64,000 nt of DNA from JADKFD01 sp050250665 (GTDB lineage: Bacteria > Pseudomonadota > Gammaproteobacteria > Xanthomonadales > SZUA-5). A program made the translations under genes and the position numbers. The stretch spans positions 101,907 to 165,906 of the forward strand of contig JBFWOF010000001.1 in the NCBI GenBank assembly GCA_050250665.1. The letters are read 5' to 3'. Numbering within the stretch: position 1 is the stretch's first letter; each line of letters opens with the position of its first letter. Positions 49,154 through 58,432 of this stretch are shown here, piece by piece. A model generated the notes under the pieces. It saw nothing but the letters and a program-made list of their open reading frames with translations, was not told where the DNA came from and searched no databases.

Positions 49154-49956
49154 TTCGAATAACCGCAGTTGAGGCAGGTCTGACAACCGTCCATCAATAC
49201 CACCGCCTTGGTGTTGCATTTGCCGCACATGCTGGCGCTGGGCGGAAAACTGGCGCTTTCACTGGCGGATGCAGGTGCCGGTACCGGTACCACCGCGAGC
49301 GCCGCCTTGGCCTCGGCGCCCGCTGCCGGTGCGCTTACTTCAGGCTTTTTTTTTGCGCTTTCGCCGTGCCTGGAGTCGTACTCGGCGCGCTTCTTGGCAA
49401 TGGCTTCGCGCTGCTCGATGCTGAGTTCGTCAGAGTGCAGCATGCCGATCTTCTTCAGATGGTCCTCGACCACGAAACCGAGTTCGGCCACGATCGAGGG
49501 CATGTATACGCCGCCCGACTTGAAGTAGCCGCCGCGCGGATCAAACACCGCCTTGAGCTCCTCGACGATGAAAGTGACATCGCCGCCCTTGCGAAACACC
49601 GCGCTCATGATGCGGGTCAGCGCCACGGCCCACTGGAAGTGGTCCATGTTCTTGGAATTGATGAACACCTCGAAGGGACGTCGCGACTCATGCTCGGTGC
49701 CTTCGTTGAGCACGATATCGTTGATGGTCACGTACAGCGCGTGCTCGAACAGCGGCGACTTGATCTTGTAGGTGCTTCCATCCAGCATCTCCGGGCGCTC
49801 GACCCGTTCGTGCATGTGAATGACTTCAGCGCCGGTGTCCTGCTCTTCTTCCACTGCCTTGGCCGCTGCAGCGGCTTCGGCCGCCTGGGCCTTGGCCAGG
49901 TCTTCCGGCTTCTGCACGGCGTAACCGGTGATCTTCTGGTTGATCTTGATGGTCAT
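49144..49956 (-). CDS. nrdJb: Class II ribonucleotide reductase small component NrdJb (C-terminal half)
   Basis: 270 residues. A TSCPD-type domain (with FEVFINSKNMDHFQWAVALTRIMSAVFRKGGD, described here only by its NSKNMDHFQW core) occupies about residues 85-150. A low-complexity Ala/Pro linker leads to a C-terminal ribbon with CGKC, GCQTC, NCG and KCG cysteines, which in split class II enzymes re-reduce the active site. It is the partner of NrdJa encoded 1.5 kb upstream. AGGA precedes the ATG. Confidence 0.92.
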   Translation of the reverse strand: MTIKINQKITGYAVQKPEDLAKAQAAEAAAAAKAVEEEQDTGAEVIHMHERVERPEMLDGSTYKIKSPLFEHALYVTINDIVLNEGTEHESRRPFEVFINSKNMDHFQWAVALTRIMSAVFRKGGDVTFIVEELKAVFDPRGGYFKSGGVYMPSIVAELGFVVEDHLKKIGMLHSDELSIEQREAIAKKRAEYDSRHGESAKKKPEVSAPAAGAEAKAALAVVPVPAPASASESASFPPSASMCGKCNTKAVVLMDGCQTCLNCGYSKCG

Positions 49957-50077
49957 GTTCCTGGTCCTGATGCCTGCGATCGCGCTGCCCGATGACCCGG
50001 CGCGATGGCGAATTTCGAATAGCTGCGATGGGATATCCGCGCCGGGGTCGGTGCCGGCCTGCGCCCTTCCGTCCGCT

Positions 50078-50620
50078 CTACTGCGCGGAAATCAATTTCA
50101 GTTCATTGCCCTGCTGGTAGGCAGTGGTCACTTCGAGATCGCGACCGATGCGCGCCAGTTCCAGCAGGTGGTCAATCTGGATCGTGCGGTCGGGATTGCT
50201 GAGCAGGACGATCTGGTCAATCACATAACTGCGCTTGACACCGGCCAGGGCATCTTCCAGGCCCAGCGCATCGAAAACCTCATCCTGAAACAGGAACTGG
50301 CTGTCGCCGTGCGGCAGCAATTCCACTCTGAGCTTCTGCCCCGGTACCAGATCTGCTGGCAAGGCAACCTGATTGGGGTTGCCTGAGCCGGGCTGAATCT
50401 TCGGTGGTGCCTGATTGGCAGACAGTACCGCTTCCTTCAGCGCCTGCTGCGACTTGTCAGCCCCGTACTTGGCATTGAGCTCGGCGAGATGCTTTTCATA
50501 GGCGTCACGACTGCGTGGAGCGAGCATGGTCTCGCCCTCTCCCTGCGGTGCCTGTGACCACGCCGGCGCCATGAAGAACAGCGCGCCCGCGCAGAGCAAC
50601 AACCCTGTCCAGCCCCTCAT
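50078..50620 (-). CDS. Periplasmic hypothetical protein within the nrdJ operon
   Basis: 180 residues. A signal peptide (TGLLLCAGALFFMAPAWSQ) precedes a soluble domain with no recognised family; LPADLVPGQKLRVELLPHG and YVIDQIVLLSNPDRTIQID look like a small beta domain. An excellent AGGAGG sits 6 bases before ATG 50620 (a GTG one codon earlier is in frame). It lies between the histone-like gene and nrdJb, with no visible link to deoxyribonucleotide synthesis. Confidence 0.8.
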   Translation of the reverse strand: MRGWTGLLLCAGALFFMAPAWSQAPQGEGETMLAPRSRDAYEKHLAELNAKYGADKSQQALKEAVLSANQAPPKIQPGSGNPNQVALPADLVPGQKLRVELLPHGDSQFLFQDEVFDALGLEDALAGVKRSYVIDQIVLLSNPDRTIQIDHLLELARIGRDLEVTTAYQQGNELKLISAQ

Positions 50621-50710
50621 CACCTACCTCCTGACACCCCGCCTGCGGGGTGCATCGAATAATGCGCTCGCCGCCTTGACGGCTGGCGAGCGGGTACGCT
50701 TGACGCTGCC

Positions 50711-51379
50711 CTAGTTCTTGGCAGCTGGCTTCTTCGGCGCAGCCTTCTTGGCCGGGGCCGCCGCTTTCGCTGCCGGCTTCTTGGCCTCAGCCGCCTTGGC
50801 TGCAGGCTTCTTCGCCACAGGTGCCTTTGCCGCGGCCTTGGCCGGAGCGGCCTTCTTCGCGGGAGCAGCCTTCTTGGCTGGAGCCGCAGCCTTTTTCGCT
50901 GCCGGCTTCTTGGCCGGGGCCGCCTTGCCCGTCACTGCGGCCTTGGCTTGTGCCGCAGCCTTGCCCACCTCAGCCGTAGCCTTGGCCAGACCCTTCTTGG
51001 CGGACTTGACCTGCGCTTCCACGGCCTTCTCGACCTTGGCCACCTGCTCCTTGGCCGACTTGACCTTGGCCTCCACCGCCTTTTCGACCTTGGCGACCTG
51101 CTTCTTGGCCGATTTCTGGACCTGCTTGGCCTTGGACTCAACGGCCTTCTCGACCTGGACTGCCTTCTTGCTGACGGTTTTCTTGACTTCGTCAGCCTTG
51201 GCCTCGACGGCCTTGCGGGCCTCGCCCACCTTCTTCGCAGCCGCTTTCTTGACTTCCTTGACCTTGGCCTCTGCAGCAGCCACCACTTCCTTGCCTTCGG
51301 CAATCAGCTTTTCACCAATGGACTCGGCCTTGCTTTTAAGGCTTGCCGGTTTCTTGGCCCCACTCTTTTTTCCGCTCAT
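50711..51379 (-). CDS. Histone H1-like Lys/Ala-rich DNA-binding protein
   Basis: 222 residues, extremely rich in Lys and Ala. The first 140 residues are a repeated helical pattern (VEKAVEAKVKSAKEQVAK-like heptads), the rest a string of KKAAPAKK / AAKKPAA repeats like eukaryotic H1 tails and the AlgP/HctB-type proteins. Such proteins bind DNA non-specifically and condense it or tune transcription. GAGGGAG precedes the ATG at 51379; the frame is open to 51427 inside nrdJa. Repeats make this gene prone to length variation. Confidence 0.88.
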   Translation of the reverse strand: MSGKKSGAKKPASLKSKAESIGEKLIAEGKEVVAAAEAKVKEVKKAAAKKVGEARKAVEAKADEVKKTVSKKAVQVEKAVESKAKQVQKSAKKQVAKVEKAVEAKVKSAKEQVAKVEKAVEAQVKSAKKGLAKATAEVGKAAAQAKAAVTGKAAPAKKPAAKKAAAPAKKAAPAKKAAPAKAAAKAPVAKKPAAKAAEAKKPAAKAAAPAKKAAPKKPAAKN

Positions 51380-51423
51380 GTCGACCACTCCCTCGCTCAC
51401 GTCTGCGCCCGCAGCGGGCGCGG

Positions 51424-53571
51424 TCAAAACTTACCGTAATAGCCTTCTTTCAGGGCATCGAACAGGTTGGCCGCGGTGTGCAGCTCACCATCGTACTCGA
51501 CCTCTTCATTGCCCTTGGCTTCGACCACGCTACCGTCTTCGAGTTCGAAGCGATAGGTCGTGTTCTCCAGATCATGCTCCTTCACCAGCACGCCCTGAAA
51601 GGCCTCCGGATTGAAGCGGAATGTCGTGCAGCCCTTCAAGCCCTGCTTGTGCGCATACAGATAGATATCCTTGAAGTCGGCATAAGGATAGTCGGTCGGC
51701 ACATTGGCGGTCTTGCTGATCGAGGAATCCACCCATTTCTGGGCGGCGGCCTGGATGTCCACATGGGCTTTCGGGCTGATGTCATCGGCGGACACAAAAT
51801 AGTCCGGCAGCTTTTCTTCGGCCTTGTCGCTGTAGGGCATGGCCTTGGGATTGACCAGGTGGCGGTAGGCCAGCAGTTCAAAGCTGAATACTTCGACCTT
51901 CTCCTTGGACTTCTTGCCTTCGCGAATCACGTTGCGCGAATAGTGATGCGCAAACGAGGGCTCGATGCCATTGCTGGCGTTGTTGCCGATTGACAGCGAA
52001 ATGGTGCCGGTCGGCGCAATCGAGCTGTGATGGGTGAATCGGGCACCGGTTTCCGCCAGTTCTGCCACCAGTTCCGGCGCTGCCGTGGCCAGCCGCTGCA
52101 TGTAGCGCGAGTACTTGGCATGCAACACGCGACCGGGAATGGAATCACCGATCTTGTAGCCGTCTGCCTCCATTTCCGGGCGCTTGCGCAACATCTCGGC
52201 GCTGACCTCGAAAGTCTCCGACATGATCGGCGCCGGACCTTTTTCGCGCGCCAGTTCCAGCGCTTCCTCCCAGCCGGCGATGGCCATGTCGCGGGCCACG
52301 CTTTCGGTGAATTCCAGGGATTCCGGCGTGCCGTAGCCCATCTTGAGCATGGTCAGCGTCGACCCCAGACCCAAAAAGCCCATGCCGTGACGGCGCTTGC
52401 GCATGATCTCTTTGCGCTGACCTTCCAGCGGCAAACCGTTGATCTCGACCACGTTGTCGAGCATGCGCGTGAACACCCGCACCACTTCCTTGTATTCGTC
52501 CCAGTCAAAGCGCGCGCGCGCCGTGAATGGTTCCCGCACGAACTTGGTGAGATTGACCGAGCCCAGCAGGCAGGAGCCGTAGGGCGGCAGCGGTTGTTCG
52601 CCACAGGGATTGGTGGCGCGGATGTGCTCGCACCACCAGTTGTTGTTCATCTCGTTGACGCGGTCGATCAGGATGAAACCGGGCTCGGCGAAATCGTAGG
52701 TCGAGGTCATGATCATTTCCCACAGACCCTTGGCCCTGATCTTGCCGTAGATCTTGCAGGCCACCAGACCGTCATCGCGACTGACGTAGTTGTTGCGGGT
52801 AGGCCATTCACGCCAGATCACCTGGCTCGGATCTTCCAGATCGATCTCGTGCTGCTCCTTGACGTGTACCGGGAACACCAACGGCCAATCGGTATCGTTT
52901 TCCACCGCTTCGATGAACTGATCGGTGATCAGCAGCGACAGATTGAATTGACGCAAGCGACCATCTTCGCGCTTGGCCTTGATGAATTCCTTCACATCCG
53001 GATGGGCGACATCGAAGGTGCCCATCTGCGCGCCACGACGGCCGCCGGCGCTGGACACCGTGAAGCACATCTTGTCGTAGATATCCATGAAGCTGAGCGG
53101 GCCGGAGGTGTAGGCGCCGGCACCGGAGACATAGGCGCCGCGCGGACGCAGCGTCGAGAATTCATAGCCGATGCCGCAGCCGGCCTTGAGGGTCAGACCG
53201 GCTTCATGGACCTTGCCCAGGATGTCGTCCATCGAATCGGTGATGGTCCCGGACACCGTGCAGTTGATCGTGCTGGTGGCCGGCTTGTGTTCCAGCGCAC
53301 CGGCATTGGAGGTAATGCGCCCGGCGGGAATGGCTCCGCGGCGCAGGGCCCACAGAAAACGCTCGTACCAGTAGGCGCGCTTGTCGGCGCTGTCTTCTGC
53401 ATCGGCCAGGGCCCGCGCGACGCGCTTGAAGCTGTCGTCCATCGTCCGATCCACCGGATCACCGAGCTTGGCCTTGAGTCGATATTTCTTGTCCCAGATA
53501 TCCTGGGAGGCCGGCTGCATCGGAATTTCCAGTACGTCATTGCGTACCGCTTCGAGTCGAACGGTGCTCAT
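51424..53571 (-). CDS. nrdJa: Adenosylcobalamin-dependent class II ribonucleotide reductase NrdJa
   Basis: 715 residues. Substrate-site and catalytic motifs are STINCTVSGTITDSMDD, KAGCGIGYEFSTLRPRG, the active-site NPCGEQPLPPYGSC (thiyl cysteine), and MGFLGLGSTLTMLKMG. It makes deoxyribonucleotides with B12 and works with or without oxygen. It lacks the C-terminal redox cysteines, which are on NrdJb. ATG 53571 is chosen with GGGGAGG upstream. Two NrdR boxes lie 51-97 bases upstream. No B12 riboswitch is seen. Confidence 0.95.
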   Translation of the reverse strand: MSTVRLEAVRNDVLEIPMQPASQDIWDKKYRLKAKLGDPVDRTMDDSFKRVARALADAEDSADKRAYWYERFLWALRRGAIPAGRITSNAGALEHKPATSTINCTVSGTITDSMDDILGKVHEAGLTLKAGCGIGYEFSTLRPRGAYVSGAGAYTSGPLSFMDIYDKMCFTVSSAGGRRGAQMGTFDVAHPDVKEFIKAKREDGRLRQFNLSLLITDQFIEAVENDTDWPLVFPVHVKEQHEIDLEDPSQVIWREWPTRNNYVSRDDGLVACKIYGKIRAKGLWEMIMTSTYDFAEPGFILIDRVNEMNNNWWCEHIRATNPCGEQPLPPYGSCLLGSVNLTKFVREPFTARARFDWDEYKEVVRVFTRMLDNVVEINGLPLEGQRKEIMRKRRHGMGFLGLGSTLTMLKMGYGTPESLEFTESVARDMAIAGWEEALELAREKGPAPIMSETFEVSAEMLRKRPEMEADGYKIGDSIPGRVLHAKYSRYMQRLATAAPELVAELAETGARFTHHSSIAPTGTISLSIGNNASNGIEPSFAHHYSRNVIREGKKSKEKVEVFSFELLAYRHLVNPKAMPYSDKAEEKLPDYFVSADDISPKAHVDIQAAAQKWVDSSISKTANVPTDYPYADFKDIYLYAHKQGLKGCTTFRFNPEAFQGVLVKEHDLENTTYRFELEDGSVVEAKGNEEVEYDGELHTAANLFDALKEGYYGKF

Positions 53572-53621
53572 CAAATCTAGCCTCCCCAGGCTCTGGCGCG
53601 TTTTCTTGTATGGTGGCCGGG

Positions 53622-53668
53622 CAACTAGTTCTAGTGCCAGTCTGAACCCAGACCACTACATCTAGTGG
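53622..53668 (-). promoter_or_regulatory. Tandem NrdR boxes upstream of nrdJa
   Basis: Two 16-base palindromes, CAACTAGTTCTAGTGC (53622-53637) and CCACTACATCTAGTGG (53653-53668), match the NrdR box pattern with a CACTA half. Their starts are 31 bases apart, the three-turn spacing typical of NrdR sites. They lie between nrdJa and the downstream end of the GGDEF-EAL gene and imply repression of the nrdJ operon when dATP is plentiful. Confidence 0.88.
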
Positions 53669-53832
53669 TGACAACGGTCGAGGAGTTTGAGTAAGCCGGC
53701 GCCATCCGTCAAGCGCGAATTGGCCCGGCTGAGAACCGAAGTCAACACAACCGACGAGCGGCACAGTGGACGGTCAGCCTCGCCGCCGGCACCCCAGCTG
53801 CTCGGGCCCGAGACCCGGTTGCGGGCAGGCTT

Positions 53833-56814
53833 TCAGATTCCGCGAATCATGTCGTCGACGCCCTGCGGGCGGGCGAACAGAAAACCCTGGCCGATGCCGC
53901 AACCCAGGTTCCGCAGGGCCTGACACTGGTCGTGGGTCTCTATGCCCTCGCCAATGACTTCCAGACCCAGGGAATCGGCGAGGGCATGAATGGCCCGGAC
54001 CACGGCCGTGCTGCCGCCATCCCGACCGGGGTAGAGATCGCTGACGAAGGAGCGGTCGATCTTCAGCGAGTGAATCGGAAACCGGTGCAGATAGCTGAGC
54101 GAAGAGTAGCCGGTACCGAAATCATCGAGCTGCACCAGCACCCCGGCCTCGCGCAGACTTTCCAGCAGGCGCCGGACGTGGTCCGGATTGTCCAGCAGCG
54201 CGCCCTCGGTGACTTCCAGGCGCACGCGGCGCGGGTCCAGTCCCTCGGCACCGATCAGGCGCAACACCGATTCATCGAAGTCAGGGGCCCGCAATTGCCG
54301 CGCCGAGACATTGATGCTGATGTAGGCATCGGTAACCGGCAGCCGGTGCGCGTCCCGGCAGGCCAGCGCAAACATCTGCCAGTCGATCTGTTCGATCGAA
54401 CCGTTGTCTTCAGCCACATTCAGGAAATCACCCGGCAACAACAAACCACGCTCGCCGTGACGCCAGCGCAGCAGCGCCTCGTAACCGACCACAGAGGCAT
54501 CGTCCAGCCGCACGATGGCCTGGAAATGCGGCTCGAACTCGCCGCGCGCCAGGGCCCGGCGCAGATCACCTTCAAGATCAAGCACTCGCAAGGCTTCAGC
54601 CCGCAACTGCTCATCGAACAACTCGATCCGCTGGCGTCCCTGAGCCTTGGCCCGGTACATGGCGACATCGGCATCGCGCAACAGCTCTTCAGGCCGCGTA
54701 TAGCGCGGATGGGCGAAGGCAATACCGATGCTGGCCGAGGTAAAGAGCTCCTTGCCACCGATGCGCATGGGTTCGGACAGCGAGGAAATCAGGCGCTCGG
54801 CGACGAAGGTGGCACGGTCGTGGTGCTCCAGATGGTCGAGCAGCACGGCAAATTCGTCGCCACCCAGCCTAGCCACGGTATCGGGCTCGCGCACGGCATG
54901 CGCCAAGCGTTCGGCCGCCTGCTTGAGCAATTCGTCGCCGACCAGATGACCGACACTGTCGTTGATCACCTTGAAGCGGTCCAGATCCAGAAACAGCACG
55001 GCGAAACCATGGGATTCGTTGCGCTTGTAGCGAGCCAGCGCCCGCGCCAGCCGATCCAGCAGCAGCGCCCGGTTGGGCAAACCGGTCAGCGTGTCATGCA
55101 GCGCCTGATGCTTGAGGGTGTCCTCGATGCGCTCGCGCTCCACGATCTGATCGGTCAACTCGCGATTGGCCACGGCCAGTTCGCGGGTGCGGTCGGCCAC
55201 CCGCAGTTCCAGATCGGAATAGGCGCTGAGCAGCGAATCACGGGCCCGCTTGCGTTCCAGGCCGTTGGCGATGTGGTAAGCAACGAAAGTCAGCAACTCC
55301 TGATCCCGTGGCGTAAACAGATTGTCCAGGGAGTAACTCTGGACGGCGATGACGCCCACCGCACGCTCGTCGCAAACCAGCGGCACCCCGAGCCAGGACA
55401 CCGAGCGGGGTCCAAAGCTCACGACCTCCCCTTCCCTGGCCAGCGACTCGATGGCATCCCGATCCACCAGCACCGGCCGCACGCTGCGCAGCACGTATTC
55501 GGTCAGACCCTTGGAGATCCTGCGACGCGCGCGAATCTTGTCCTGCTCATCGACGGTATAGGGAAATTCCAGAAACTCGCCATCGTCGGAGAGCAGCGCG
55601 ATATAGAAATTGCGGGCGTACAGCAACTGGCCGACGATACCGTGCACCTCGGCATAGAACTCCTCGAGCGAATCGGCCGTGCTGGAAATCTCGGCGATGC
55701 GGTACAGCGCGGCCTGCAGGCGTTCGCTGCGCTCGCGCTCCCTGACCTCCTGCCGCAAGCCATCGTTGGCGCTGGCCAGCTCATGCGTGCGCTGTTCGAC
55801 ATGGTGCTCTAGATCTTCTTGCGCCCGTTTGCGGTCCAAAGCCGTCAGCACATGCTGGGCGACATAGCTCAACAGCGTTCGGTCATCCTCGGTGAAGGTG
55901 TGTTCGGCACTGTAGCTCTGCACCACCAGAGCGCCGCGAACTGCGCCCGGATTGCCCACCGGCACCCCCAGCCAGCTGATGCTGGCCGGGCCCAGGGGGA
56001 ACTCACCGCTCAATCCCAAGGCCTCGCGCAGCTGATCGGAAGGCCCCATCTGGGCTCGGCCGCTGCGGATCATCGCCAGGCTGATGCTGTTTTCCATTTC
56101 GCTGATCGGGAAGGCCTGACCGGGATCAGGTGGGTCCTGGTCCTCACTGTCGGCGAAATACAAAAAGCGGATGTGGGCGCCGTCCGGGTCCACCTGCAGA
56201 ATGAAGAAATTCTCTGCATACATGAGCTCGCCCATGATCTTGTGCACGCCGTGCAACATGTCCGGCATGTCGAGGTCAGAGCTGGCCATGTCGGCAATGG
56301 CGTAAAGCGCGCGCTGCAGGCGTTCGGCCTGCTCCAGCCGCGTCACCGCCCGGGTCAGCGCATCCAGCTCCAGCAACCGCCCGACCGCACCGGCCACATC
56401 CTCGCGAAACTGCGCCCATTCGGCGCTTCGGGGGAACGCGGTTCCCAACAGGCATACCAGGGACGCACCGCCCATGACGCCTGCGACCAGTTCCTGACTG
56501 GCCAGCGGCAGCGTGTCGCGACTTCCCGGGGTCAGTCGCATTAGCTGGGTCTCTGCCGTGCCGAGCATGCCGGCTGGCGCAATCTGCCAGCCGACGCGGG
56601 CGTCTGGCGCGGCCGAGCGCGACCACCAGATCAGCGCCATGGGCCCGAATCGGAAGCGTCGTTGCGCCTCACGGGAGATCAGATGGCCGAGGGTGACCAG
56701 ATCGGAAGCGCGCAACAATTCGCGTACGAATCCAGCGCCGCTGCCGACCGCGGCATGCTCCTGACCGAGAGACACAATCTCCTGCACGCATTCGCCCCGG
56801 TGAATCCTGATCAC
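53833..56814 (-). CDS. GAF-GAF-GGDEF-EAL c-di-GMP signalling protein
   Basis: 993 residues, cytoplasmic. A divergent N-terminal region (about 1-160) is followed by two GAF domains (about 175-335 and 375-540) each ending in a coiled linker, a GGDEF domain (about 575-735) with LGGDEFAVLL and the RxxD inhibitory site REPD five residues upstream, and an EAL domain (about 750-993) with YEALLRWRH, DDFGTGYSSL, IKIDRSFV-like LKIDRSFV and GEGIET. All active residues for cyclase and phosphodiesterase are present, so it could be bifunctional. The GTG at 56814 lacks a clear ribosome site; the start could be somewhat downstream. Confidence 0.9.
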   Translation of the reverse strand: MIRIHRGECVQEIVSLGQEHAAVGSGAGFVRELLRASDLVTLGHLISREAQRRFRFGPMALIWWSRSAAPDARVGWQIAPAGMLGTAETQLMRLTPGSRDTLPLASQELVAGVMGGASLVCLLGTAFPRSAEWAQFREDVAGAVGRLLELDALTRAVTRLEQAERLQRALYAIADMASSDLDMPDMLHGVHKIMGELMYAENFFILQVDPDGAHIRFLYFADSEDQDPPDPGQAFPISEMENSISLAMIRSGRAQMGPSDQLREALGLSGEFPLGPASISWLGVPVGNPGAVRGALVVQSYSAEHTFTEDDRTLLSYVAQHVLTALDRKRAQEDLEHHVEQRTHELASANDGLRQEVRERERSERLQAALYRIAEISSTADSLEEFYAEVHGIVGQLLYARNFYIALLSDDGEFLEFPYTVDEQDKIRARRRISKGLTEYVLRSVRPVLVDRDAIESLAREGEVVSFGPRSVSWLGVPLVCDERAVGVIAVQSYSLDNLFTPRDQELLTFVAYHIANGLERKRARDSLLSAYSDLELRVADRTRELAVANRELTDQIVERERIEDTLKHQALHDTLTGLPNRALLLDRLARALARYKRNESHGFAVLFLDLDRFKVINDSVGHLVGDELLKQAAERLAHAVREPDTVARLGGDEFAVLLDHLEHHDRATFVAERLISSLSEPMRIGGKELFTSASIGIAFAHPRYTRPEELLRDADVAMYRAKAQGRQRIELFDEQLRAEALRVLDLEGDLRRALARGEFEPHFQAIVRLDDASVVGYEALLRWRHGERGLLLPGDFLNVAEDNGSIEQIDWQMFALACRDAHRLPVTDAYISINVSARQLRAPDFDESVLRLIGAEGLDPRRVRLEVTEGALLDNPDHVRRLLESLREAGVLVQLDDFGTGYSSLSYLHRFPIHSLKIDRSFVSDLYPGRDGGSTAVVRAIHALADSLGLEVIGEGIETHDQCQALRNLGCGIGQGFLFARPQGVDDMIRGI

Positions 56815-57020
56815 ATATTAGTGCAGGAGCGGCAACATGGTGACAGGCCAGCTTGAAATTCAGGCACCTGCGACCATTTTCATCAACGACGTTGAAAAAA
56901 GTTTCGATGCCATCGCTGCCGCTGCGGTCATGAGCATATGAAAGATCAGCAATTGGCATTCACCCGGCGGCTGCTGCAGGATAGGGCTCCGAAAATCCGC
57001 GCGCGTCCCCGGAGCAGATC

Positions 57021-57974
57021 ATGATCTACGACAACATTCTGGAAACCATCGGCGGCACGCCGGTCGTCCGCATCAACCGACTGGCCCCGCCGGGCGTGGA
57101 GATGTACGTCAAGGTGGAGTCCTTCAATCCCGGGGCCTCGGTCAAGGACCGTCTGGCGCTGGCCATCATCCAGGACGCCGAAGCCCGCGGCACCCTCAAA
57201 CCGGGACAAACCGTCATTGAAGCCACCAGCGGCAATACCGGCATCGCCCTGGCGATGGTCTGCGCCGCCCGCGGTTATCCCTTTGTCTCGGTGATGGTCG
57301 AGACCTTTTCCATCGAACGCCGCAAGATCATGCGTGGCTATGGCGCCAGGGTAATCCTGACACCCGCCGCGGAACGCGGTACCGGCATGGTCCGACGCGC
57401 CGAGGAACTGGCCCGCAAGCACGGCTGGTTTCTGGCCCAGCAGTTCGAGAATCCGGCCAACCCGGCCTATCACCGCAACACCACCGGCCCCGAAATCCTG
57501 CGCGATTTCGCCAACCGGCGGCTGGACTATTTCGTCAGCGGCTGGGGCACCGGCGGCACCATGACCGGCGCCGGACAGATGCTCAAGCTGGCCCGACCGG
57601 ACATCAGGATCGTCACCACCGAACCGGCCGGCGCACAGTTGCTCGCGGGCCAGCCCTGGGCACCGCACAAGATCCAGGGCTGGACCCCGGACTTCGTGCC
57701 GGCGGTACTCGATCGCACCGTGTTCGACGACAACGTGCCTGTCGATGACCTGACGGCACGCGACACCGCGCGCCTGCTGGCCCACCAGGAAGGCCTGTTC
57801 GTCGGCATTTCCGCCGGCGCCACCTTTGCCGCAGCGCTGGAAGTGGCCCGCAAGGCCAGCCCCGGCAGCGTGATCCTGGCGATGCTGCCCGACACCGGCG
57901 AGCGCTACCTGTCGACCTTCCTGTTCGAGGGCGTGCCCGAGGGTTCCGACGACGAGTGGCTGGCGGCGCAGTAG
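57021..57974 (+). CDS. cysK: Cysteine synthase (O-acetylserine sulfhydrylase)
   Basis: 317 residues. The PLP lysine is K42 in GASVKDR, followed by the phosphate loop TSGNTGIALA, the glycine loop GTGGTMTGAG and the closing PDTGERYLST. It joins O-acetylserine and sulfide to make cysteine in the cytoplasm. The family has CysK and CysM branches; PDTGERYLST is usual in both, so the symbol is tentative. It is monocistronic with ACGCGCG... upstream and no clear ribosome site beyond CCGGAGCAG 7 bases before the ATG. Confidence 0.9.
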   Translation: MIYDNILETIGGTPVVRINRLAPPGVEMYVKVESFNPGASVKDRLALAIIQDAEARGTLKPGQTVIEATSGNTGIALAMVCAARGYPFVSVMVETFSIERRKIMRGYGARVILTPAAERGTGMVRRAEELARKHGWFLAQQFENPANPAYHRNTTGPEILRDFANRRLDYFVSGWGTGGTMTGAGQMLKLARPDIRIVTTEPAGAQLLAGQPWAPHKIQGWTPDFVPAVLDRTVFDDNVPVDDLTARDTARLLAHQEGLFVGISAGATFAAALEVARKASPGSVILAMLPDTGERYLSTFLFEGVPEGSDDEWLAAQ

Positions 57975-58432
57975 CTGGCGCGGGGCACGAGAGGCTGCGG
58001 GGCTCGGGCTCTGGTCGGACACTGCCTAAGGGCCATGAACCGTAGGTTGCCGTGAAAGTCGCTCAGGCGAGTGCTGTCGCTCCCTCCCCGATGTTCGGGG
58101 AGGGCTGGGGAGGGGTTAGGCAAGAAACCCCTGTGCAACGGTCATGGCACCAGCGACTTTCTTGATTGCAAGTGACTCGCAGCCATGACCGTTGGGCTAA
58201 GCGCAGCGTGCCCAACAATGGGCGCTGTTGTTGGGCACGCTGCGCTTAGCCCAACCTACACTCGCTTGATCCGGGGGGGAGCAACCCAGAATCTGGACCT
58301 CAGGACGCTGGATTGCTTCGTCGCTACGCTCCTCGCAATGACGCTCTGGAAGGGTATGGGCGGCAGAACGCGCTCGTCCCGGGCGCGAGCTCTTCCCCTG
58401 CCCCCTGCCCCTTTTCTCCCCTGCCCCCGCTC
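57975..58432. repeat. 458-base gap filled with several repeat types
   Basis: From left: a CCCTCCCCGA...TTCGGGGAGGG...GGGGAGGGG element (58081-58117); the second copy of the GTTGGGCTAAGCGCAGCGT palindrome (58191-58260); the third copy of the GCAATCCAG/CTGGATTGC palindrome (58264-58344); and a CCCCTGCC low-complexity run (58393-58430). Nothing coding is seen. Confidence 0.78.

Noticed and set aside
50718..51614. 298-codon plus-strand frame opposite the histone-like gene
   Set aside because: Ala/Phe-rich mirror image of the Lys/Ala repeats on the minus strand; a composition artefact.
53575..53832. Possible B12 riboswitch before nrdJa
   Set aside because: No B12-box-like or multi-helix conserved sequence is visible; the region is explained by two NrdR palindromes.
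53687..53923. Short plus-strand open frame upstream of nrdJa
   Set aside because: It runs antisense into the GGDEF-EAL gene end, has no ribosome site and no family features.
52027..55812. Plus-strand open frames of 517 and 626 codons opposite nrdJa and the GGDEF-EAL gene
   Set aside because: Antisense shadows with atypical composition; the minus-strand genes have full catalytic motifs.
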